Source: a candidate division WOR-3 bacterium
GTDB taxonomy: Bacteria > Hydrothermota > Hydrothermia > UBA1063
Assembly: GCA_039803545.1 (NCBI GenBank)
Contig: JBDRYS010000001.1
Location: forward strand, 251,866-315,865
DNA: 64,000 nucleotides
Direction of reading: 5' to 3'
A model generated the notes under the pieces. The model had not been told where the DNA came from, ran no database searches, and saw nothing but the letters and a program-made list of their open reading frames with translations. The position numbers and the translations under genes are program-made. Positions 59,274 to 64,000 of the stretch are shown here, in pieces; position 1 is the stretch's first letter; every line of letters starts with the position of its first letter.

Positions 59274-60457
59274 GGTTAGAAGATCATCTAAGAGTTATAA
59301 AGTTCAATACAATAGACCTTTTGCCAGAAGAGGAACTTATTGAGAAATTAAAGACTGGCAGACCCCTCAGAATCAAATACGGTGCGGACCCGTCAAGGCC
59401 TGATCTCCATTTAGGTCATTATGTTTGCTTGAAGAAACTTAAGGATTTGCAAGATCTTGGACACCATATAATCTTCATTGTTGGCGATTTTACTGCAATG
59501 ATCGGAGATCCCTCAGGTCGATCTAAAACGAGGCCGAGACTATCTCGAGAGGAAGTACAGGAAAATTCCAGAACCTATTTTGAACAGGTTTTTAAAGTCC
59601 TTGACCCCGAAAAGACGGAGATCAGATACAATTCAGAGTGGCTATCTAAATTAACCGCAATTGACATTATCGAACTGTCGGCTACCTATACTGTGTCAAG
59701 AATGCTGGAAAGGGACGATTTCAAGGAGAGATTTAAAAATAACGTCCCGATATCGATTCACGAGTTCCTCTACCCATTGTTCCAGGCTTACGATTCCGTT
59801 GCTATCAAAGCGGATATCGAGGTCGGGGGAACTGATCAAAAGTTTAATTTTCTCGTAGGGCGTGAGGTACAGAAAGCTTACGGTCTTGAACCGCAAGTGA
59901 TTCTAACAGTTCCAATACTTGAAGGTACTGATGGGAAGCTTAAGATGTCGAAGTCCTATGATAATTACATTGGGTTAACAGAACCTCCGTCAGAGATGTT
60001 TGGTAAGGTCATGTCCATTCCCGATGAATTGGTCCTAAAATACTACAGACTTGTCCTTTACTACGATGATCAACAGATGAAGGAAGTTGAGAAGAAAATG
60101 AGGGAAAATCCAAGAGAGTGTAAAGCCGATTTAGCTGAAAAAATTGTGGAAATTTTCTGGGGAAATAGTGAAGCCAAAAGGGCAAGGGAAGAGTTTGATC
60201 GAGTTTTTAAATTAAGAGAAGCACCTGATGAAATACCGGAGTTCAGGATTCCACAGGATGGGATGCCTATCCTTGAGATACTTGCACAGTCCGGAATTGT
60301 TTCAAGTAAATCAGAGGTGAGGAGGTTGGTTGCCCAAAGGGCGGTGAAAATTGGAAATAGAGTGGTAGAGAGCGAATTTGAGGTCGTTAAACCCGACGGT
60401 AATATCGTTATCAAGGTTGGTAAAAGAAAGTTTTTACGTGTTCTTCCCTTAACCTAA
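59270..60457 (+). CDS. tyrS: Tyrosyl-tRNA synthetase
   Basis: Charges tRNA-Tyr; 395 aa. Class I signature HLGH at 47-50 and KMSKS at 225-229. The residues recognising tyrosine (GGTDQKFN) are present. The C-terminal S4 domain ([20 protein letters not shown]) binds RNA. It is the TyrZ-like type with a bare S4 end. ATG 59270 overlaps the previous stop (ATGA); a TTG three codons earlier is possible. The next gene starts inside its TAA stop. Confidence 0.96.
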   Translation: MRLEDHLRVIKFNTIDLLPEEELIEKLKTGRPLRIKYGADPSRPDLHLGHYVCLKKLKDLQDLGHHIIFIVGDFTAMIGDPSGRSKTRPRLSREEVQENSRTYFEQVFKVLDPEKTEIRYNSEWLSKLTAIDIIELSATYTVSRMLERDDFKERFKNNVPISIHEFLYPLFQAYDSVAIKADIEVGGTDQKFNFLVGREVQKAYGLEPQVILTVPILEGTDGKLKMSKSYDNYIGLTEPPSEMFGKVMSIPDELVLKYYRLVLYYDDQQMKEVEKKMRENPRECKADLAEKIVEIFWGNSEAKRAREEFDRVFKLREAPDEIPEFRIPQDGMPILEILAQSGIVSSKSEVRRLVAQRAVKIGNRVVESEFEVVKPDGNIVIKVGKRKFLRVLPLT

Positions 60458-61563
60458 TGAAAATTTTGGTAATAAATTGGCAAGACCTGGCCCATCCATT
60501 GAGTGGTGGAGCTGAGGTCCATCTTCATCAGTTCTTTTCCTATTTCATTGAAAAGGGGCATTCCGTAACTTTACTCTGCTCATCTTTCAAGGGGCTCAGT
60601 GAGTTTGATGAAAGGGACGGTATCCGGATAATAAGAAGAGGAAATAGGTTCTTGTTTAATTTTCTCGTGCCTTTTTATGTGCGGTCTCTATTGAAGAGCG
60701 AAGATTTTGATGTCATCGTTGAAGATGTGAACAAAATTCCATTTTTTTTAAGGTTTGTTGTTAAAAAGCCTATAATAGTTGTGACCCATCACTTTTTTGG
60801 AAAGGTGATTTTTCAGGAGACCAACCCCATTTTTGGCCTTTATGTGTATCTTTTTGAGAAGTTGTTCTTTAAATTATACAAGGGACTTCCAATAATAACG
60901 GTTTCAGAAAGCACCAAGGAGGAAATGGTTAAGCAGGGAATCCCACAAGCCACGGTGAGAGTGGTTTACAATGCGGTAAGACTTGATTTTTTTAAACCGG
61001 GTGAAAAGTCGGAAATCCCTTTTATCATTTATCTCGGGAGGCTTAAAAAATACAAGAGGATCGACTTATTCGTAGAAGCCATCAAAGTTTTGAGAGAAAA
61101 ATACTATGCTGGACCCTTAAGGGTTGAGATTGTGGGGGATGGTGATGCCAGAAAGGACCTCGAAAATCTTGTTAGAAAATATGGACTTGACGATGTAATC
61201 AAATTTACCGGTTTTGTTTCAGAAGAGGTTAAAGCAGAAAAATTGCGCTCGGCTTGGCTCATTATTAACACCTCTCCCAAGGAAGGTTGGGGTATTGTAG
61301 TAATGGAGGCCCAAGCTTCAGGGACGCCCGCTATTGTCTTTGATTCTCCCGGGCTAAGAGAGGCGGTTAAAAATGGTATTAGTGGATTTGTTGTCCCCTT
61401 CGGTGATATTTCCTCACTGGCGGAAAAGGCCTATGAGATTATTACCAAGGATGATCTCCGTGAAAGGCTTTCCGAAGGTGCGAGGAAATGGGCCGAAGAG
61501 TTTGATATCGTTGTTTTGAAGGAGAAGTTTTATTCTACTTTTTGGGAACTTCTAAAGTTCTGA
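60457..61563 (+). CDS. GT4-family glycosyltransferase
   Basis: Retaining GT-B glycosyltransferase of 368 aa that uses an activated nucleotide sugar. The N-terminal WQDLAHPLSGGAEVHLHQFF has the glycine loop, IIYLGRLKKYKRID opens the donor domain (about 187-200), and the E-x7-E motif is EGWGIVVMEA near 283. It starts within the tyrS stop codon (TAATG) and overlaps the convergent radical SAM gene by 34 bp. Product may be a surface glycan or lipid; sugar unknown. Confidence 0.9.
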   Translation: MKILVINWQDLAHPLSGGAEVHLHQFFSYFIEKGHSVTLLCSSFKGLSEFDERDGIRIIRRGNRFLFNFLVPFYVRSLLKSEDFDVIVEDVNKIPFFLRFVVKKPIIVVTHHFFGKVIFQETNPIFGLYVYLFEKLFFKLYKGLPIITVSESTKEEMVKQGIPQATVRVVYNAVRLDFFKPGEKSEIPFIIYLGRLKKYKRIDLFVEAIKVLREKYYAGPLRVEIVGDGDARKDLENLVRKYGLDDVIKFTGFVSEEVKAEKLRSAWLIINTSPKEGWGIVVMEAQASGTPAIVFDSPGLREAVKNGISGFVVPFGDISSLAEKAYEIITKDDLRERLSEGARKWAEEFDIVVLKEKFYSTFWELLKF

Positions 61564-62966
61564 AGATCTTTGCAGATACCACAAGCTCTGCAAATTTCTG
61601 GATTACAGTAAGGTGTTAAAATCCCCTTTTGGGCCTTTTCCAGTTCCCTTGAAAGAAAGTTTTGGTTAACACCAGAATCTATTCTGTTGAAAGGCAATGA
61701 CTTTACTGTCCGCTCATCGAATAGCAAATTTTTATAATCGAATATCTTGAGGATATCCTTTCCCTTTAGCAAACTTTCCAACATTGCAAATCCCAGTTCT
61801 TCCCCGCCTCTGGAAAAAATAGTTTGAATTAGGGCGCCTTTGTAGTTGCCTATATGCACCTTAACACCTTCCGGGATTTTTAAAAGTCTAAGTCGTTTGT
61901 TTAGCTCTTCTTTTTCTATATAGGGCTCGTATTGGAAAGGGGTATGGGGTTTCGGGACAAAAATACTAAAAGTTAACTCAATTTTTCCAGTGAAGTGCTG
62001 TCTGATTTGCTCAATTAAACTGTTGGTTTCCTTAATGTCTTCTTCCGTTTCCAAGGGCAAGCCTATCATGAAATACATTTTGAGGTTTTTGAATTTTAAG
62101 GCCTCTATTGCTTTTACAAATTCGATTATCTCTCCATTTGTGATTTTTTTGTTGATCCTTTTCCTTAATTGTTCACTTCCCGTTTCTGGTGCGATCGTGA
62201 TGCTGTTGAGCCCTTTCTTTTTTAAGTGTTCAAGAACATCGATTATTTTAATATCGATTTTTATCGAGGAGGGATTTATGATTTTGAATTTCTGGCTAAT
62301 ATTAATGATTTCTCTGATTTGTGGATGGTCTAAAACCGAACCGCCCACCAATCCAATGTCAGAATTTTCAGGAAATTGTTCAATTATCTCTTTATACTTT
62401 TGAACTGGTAACCACCTCGGAGGAAGGTTATTGTAACTTAATAGGCAAAATCGGCACTTTGACGGGCAGCTTCTTGAAAGCTCTACAAGGTTCATTTTGA
62501 AGGTGGAATCTGGAGAGTAAAAGGCACTGAAAGATTCGCTTAAATTCAGGTTATTTAAGTATACTCTTTCTCCTTCTTTTTTGTTTTCCATTATAGCCCA
62601 GGTTTTTTCCTTAAAGGCCTCGAGGTCAAAATTGTCGAAGTTCTCAACGATTTCAGGTATTATTACTTCGGCCTCTCCGATGCAGAGTAAGTCAAAGAAA
62701 GGGAGAAGGGGAAAGGGGTTTGAAGAAACCGCTGCGCCTCCTGCAATTAAAATTGGACGTGTTCTTTTTGAAGAGAGGGGTTCAACTCCTATTTTTGTGA
62801 TGATCTTTAATGCCTCTAAGTAATTAGGTTCGTAATCTATGGTGAAGAAGAGAAAATCGAAATCCTGAAGTTTGAGGCCAGTTCTCAGTCCTGTTAAGTT
62901 TTCAGAAGTAAAAATGTCAGTAAAGAATTCCTTAGAAAGTAGCCGATAAAGGGTATGGACCGCCAA
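61530..62966 (-). CDS. Radical SAM protein with N-terminal B12-like domain
   Basis: Radical S-adenosylmethionine enzyme, 478 aa from a TTG at 62966. The cluster motif is SCPSKCRFC (CX3CX2C) near residue 165, followed by LVGGSVLDHP. The N-terminal 130 residues are Rossmann/cobalamin-domain-like. A C-terminal CNPEICRACGIC may bind a second cluster. The reading frame stays open upstream to about 63128 and the encoded KCAIVFPGTISNCTSNL looks like the family N-terminus, so the true start is probably upstream, yet no ATG, GTG or TTG is available there. Substrate unknown. Confidence 0.82.
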   Translation of the reverse strand: MAVHTLYRLLSKEFFTDIFTSENLTGLRTGLKLQDFDFLFFTIDYEPNYLEALKIITKIGVEPLSSKRTRPILIAGGAAVSSNPFPLLPFFDLLCIGEAEVIIPEIVENFDNFDLEAFKEKTWAIMENKKEGERVYLNNLNLSESFSAFYSPDSTFKMNLVELSRSCPSKCRFCLLSYNNLPPRWLPVQKYKEIIEQFPENSDIGLVGGSVLDHPQIREIINISQKFKIINPSSIKIDIKIIDVLEHLKKKGLNSITIAPETGSEQLRKRINKKITNGEIIEFVKAIEALKFKNLKMYFMIGLPLETEEDIKETNSLIEQIRQHFTGKIELTFSIFVPKPHTPFQYEPYIEKEELNKRLRLLKIPEGVKVHIGNYKGALIQTIFSRGGEELGFAMLESLLKGKDILKIFDYKNLLFDERTVKSLPFNRIDSGVNQNFLSRELEKAQKGILTPYCNPEICRACGICKDLQNFRSSQKVE

Positions 62967-63060
62967 GTTTGAAGTGCAATTAGAAATGGTGCCAGGGAAT
63001 ACAATTGCGCACTTTGTCTCAGAATGTACGAACTTTGTATACCAGGTGATATGTGAAGTG

Positions 63061-64000
63061 CTATTTCTTATGTTTCCGCACTCCCGGAGGTATTTCGAAG
63101 TTTTTCCAATTTGTTTGTTTGCTCGTTATTTTGTCTATGACCTCATCCGTTGTTCTCTTTCCAGTGGTTCCGATTAAATAGATTTCCGCGTAGGAGTCTA
63201 CTCGATTGTCCCCTTCCTTCTGAAGCCCGTATTTAATGGGGGCTTTCTCAGGAAGATGGGCTCTTATTTTGTCAAGAATTTCTCGGAAGTGGTTCATTGT
63301 GAGCTCGCCGTTACTTTTAATATTTATTAGGGCACCTTTAACATCACTTATAGTAACCCCTGTAAGTAGAGGATTAAAAACGACGCTCTCTATAGCCTTA
63401 TCCACATCCTCTGGCTTTTCTGCAATACCTTTGGCAAAATATCCAAGTCCCCCTCTTGAAATTAAAGATTTAAGGTCGTTAAAATCTACATTAACATCGC
63501 TGGCCTCTTGGACAATACTTATAATTGATTCTACGCAGTTCTTAACTACCCGGTCTACAAGGTCAAAGGCATCTTTTACACTCGATTCCATGCTTACGAG
63601 TTCTGAGATCACGTTGTTGTCTATAATTACCATGGTGTTTAGGTATTTTTCCATTTCCGCGATGGCTTTGAATGCTACATCTTTTTTGCCCTCGGCTTCA
63701 AAGGGCAGGGTAAAGACGCCAACGGTAAGTATATTTTTCTCTCTTGCGTATTTGGCAATGACTGGTGATGCTCCTGAGCCTGTCCCATTTCCAAGACCTG
63801 CAACAAGAATCAGTAAATCTGCATTTTGAATTTTTAAGAGGATTTCATGAATAGACTCTTCTGCTGCCTTCTTCCCAAGGTCTGGATCTGCCCCGGCGCC
63901 TCCTCCTCTCGTAACCGTCTTTCCAATTGTGATGAGGTGATGTGCTCGATGTCTTGAAATCGCCTGACTGTCTGTATTCAATATAATTGTCTCGCAGCCA
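63061..64000 (-). CDS. ftsZ: FtsZ-like cell-division GTPase, 5' end outside window
   Basis: Tubulin-like GTPase that forms the division ring; 313 residues visible, N-terminus cut at the window edge. The first residues (CETIILNTDSQAI) match the FtsZ NTD strand ending NTD. The GTP-binding loop reads AGLGNGTGSGASPVIA in place of the usual GGGTGTG, so it is diverged. The T7 catalytic loop VNVDFNDLKSLI is intact. The end FEIPPGVRKHKK resembles the FtsZ C-terminal peptide (IPxFLR) used to bind FtsA. It lies upstream of the radical SAM gene. Confidence 0.85.
   Translation of the reverse strand, partial: GCETIILNTDSQAISRHRAHHLITIGKTVTRGGGAGADPDLGKKAAEESIHEILLKIQNADLLILVAGLGNGTGSGASPVIAKYAREKNILTVGVFTLPFEAEGKKDVAFKAIAEMEKYLNTMVIIDNNVISELVSMESSVKDAFDLVDRVVKNCVESIISIVQEASDVNVDFNDLKSLISRGGLGYFAKGIAEKPEDVDKAIESVVFNPLLTGVTISDVKGALINIKSNGELTMNHFREILDKIRAHLPEKAPIKYGLQKEGDNRVDSYAEIYLIGTTGKRTTDEVIDKITSKQTNWKNFEIPPGVRKHKK

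Noticed and set aside
63236-63829. 197-codon plus-strand frame opposite ftsZ
   Set aside because: It is the antisense of a clear FtsZ coding frame and its Ser/Thr-rich product has no domain.
1-64000. CRISPR arrays, insertion sequences, prophage or att sites
   Set aside because: No regularly spaced repeats, transposase or integrase motifs, or flanking direct repeats were found, including around the two tRNA genes.

Overview
The window looks like a piece of a Gram-negative, anaerobic bacterial chromosome from an uncultured lineage. An outer membrane is implied by a BamA-type assembly protein, two large predicted outer-membrane barrels and a lipobox protein. Five secreted proteins end in a short Ig-like tail (GxYF-x-V-x6-12-KFxV) of the kind used as a type IX secretion sorting domain. 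Anaerobic metabolism is implied by a tungsten-type aldehyde oxidoreductase and a ferredoxin-linked 2-oxoacid oxidoreductase. This mixture resembles the WOR-3/Stahlbacteria or FCB-group candidate phyla, but that placement is inference because no rRNA gene is present. No insertion sequence, prophage or CRISPR array was seen.

Layout. 1-3.4 kb: secreted M28 peptidase, then a diacylglycerol-kinase-like lipid kinase. 3.4-8.1 kb, minus strand: lipoprotein, topoisomerase I, HAD phosphatase and GNAT-like protein. 8.3-11.4 kb: two tandem secreted beta-propeller paralogues, closed by a 16-bp perfect-stem terminator. 11.4-12.7 kb: a gene-poor stretch with a decayed zinc-ribbon/TM2 gene, then tRNA-Cys, tRNA-Leu and a small membrane protein that starts 10 nt after tRNA-Leu. 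12.7-17.9 kb, minus: a membrane DUF2723/TPR protein, a barrel-sandwich/KOW protein and an aminotransferase. 18.0-24.8 kb, plus: a PAS/GAF/degenerate-GGDEF protein, M24 peptidase, PEP carboxykinase and an outer-membrane protein. 24.8-33.2 kb, minus: a tight envelope and proteostasis operon (YfgM-like TPR protein, ClpC, BamA, HtrA, MEMO, AMMECR1). 33.2-35.7 kb: pyrimidine-nucleoside phosphorylase and an unknown membrane protein. 35.9-39.1 kb: flavoprotein, tiny membrane protein, minimal Pol X-type nucleotidyltransferase and a third secreted propeller-like protein.

39.2-43.2 kb holds sfsA plus a three-gene aldehyde oxidoreductase set: a ferredoxin with 16 cysteines, a tungstopterin subunit and a FAD/NAD subunit. 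This is the AorABC arrangement, in which aldehyde oxidation can be tied to NAD. 43.3-45.3 kb: a CBM9/DUF5916 barrel protein. 45.4-50.7 kb: sodium:solute symporter, class III CoA-transferase and a four-subunit 2-oxoacid:ferredoxin oxidoreductase in one overlapping operon, probably for uptake and CoA-dependent breakdown of an organic acid. 50.7-54.3 kb, minus: purA, queA and a glycerate kinase. 54.5-58.4 kb: aminotransferase, an abundantly transcribed secreted protein, and two sugar ABC permeases behind a terminator. 58.5-61.6 kb: EIIA/PtsN, zinc-ribbon protein, tyrS and a GT4 glycosyltransferase. 61.5-64.0 kb, minus: a radical SAM protein and a divergent FtsZ cut by the window end.

The most unusual signal is regulatory. 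At least seven genes have a -10 hexamer ending exactly 7 nt before the first base of the start codon and no Shine-Dalgarno sequence, which predicts leaderless mRNAs. Other genes, mostly secreted or operon-internal ones, have strong GGAGG sites. The genome therefore seems to use two initiation modes.
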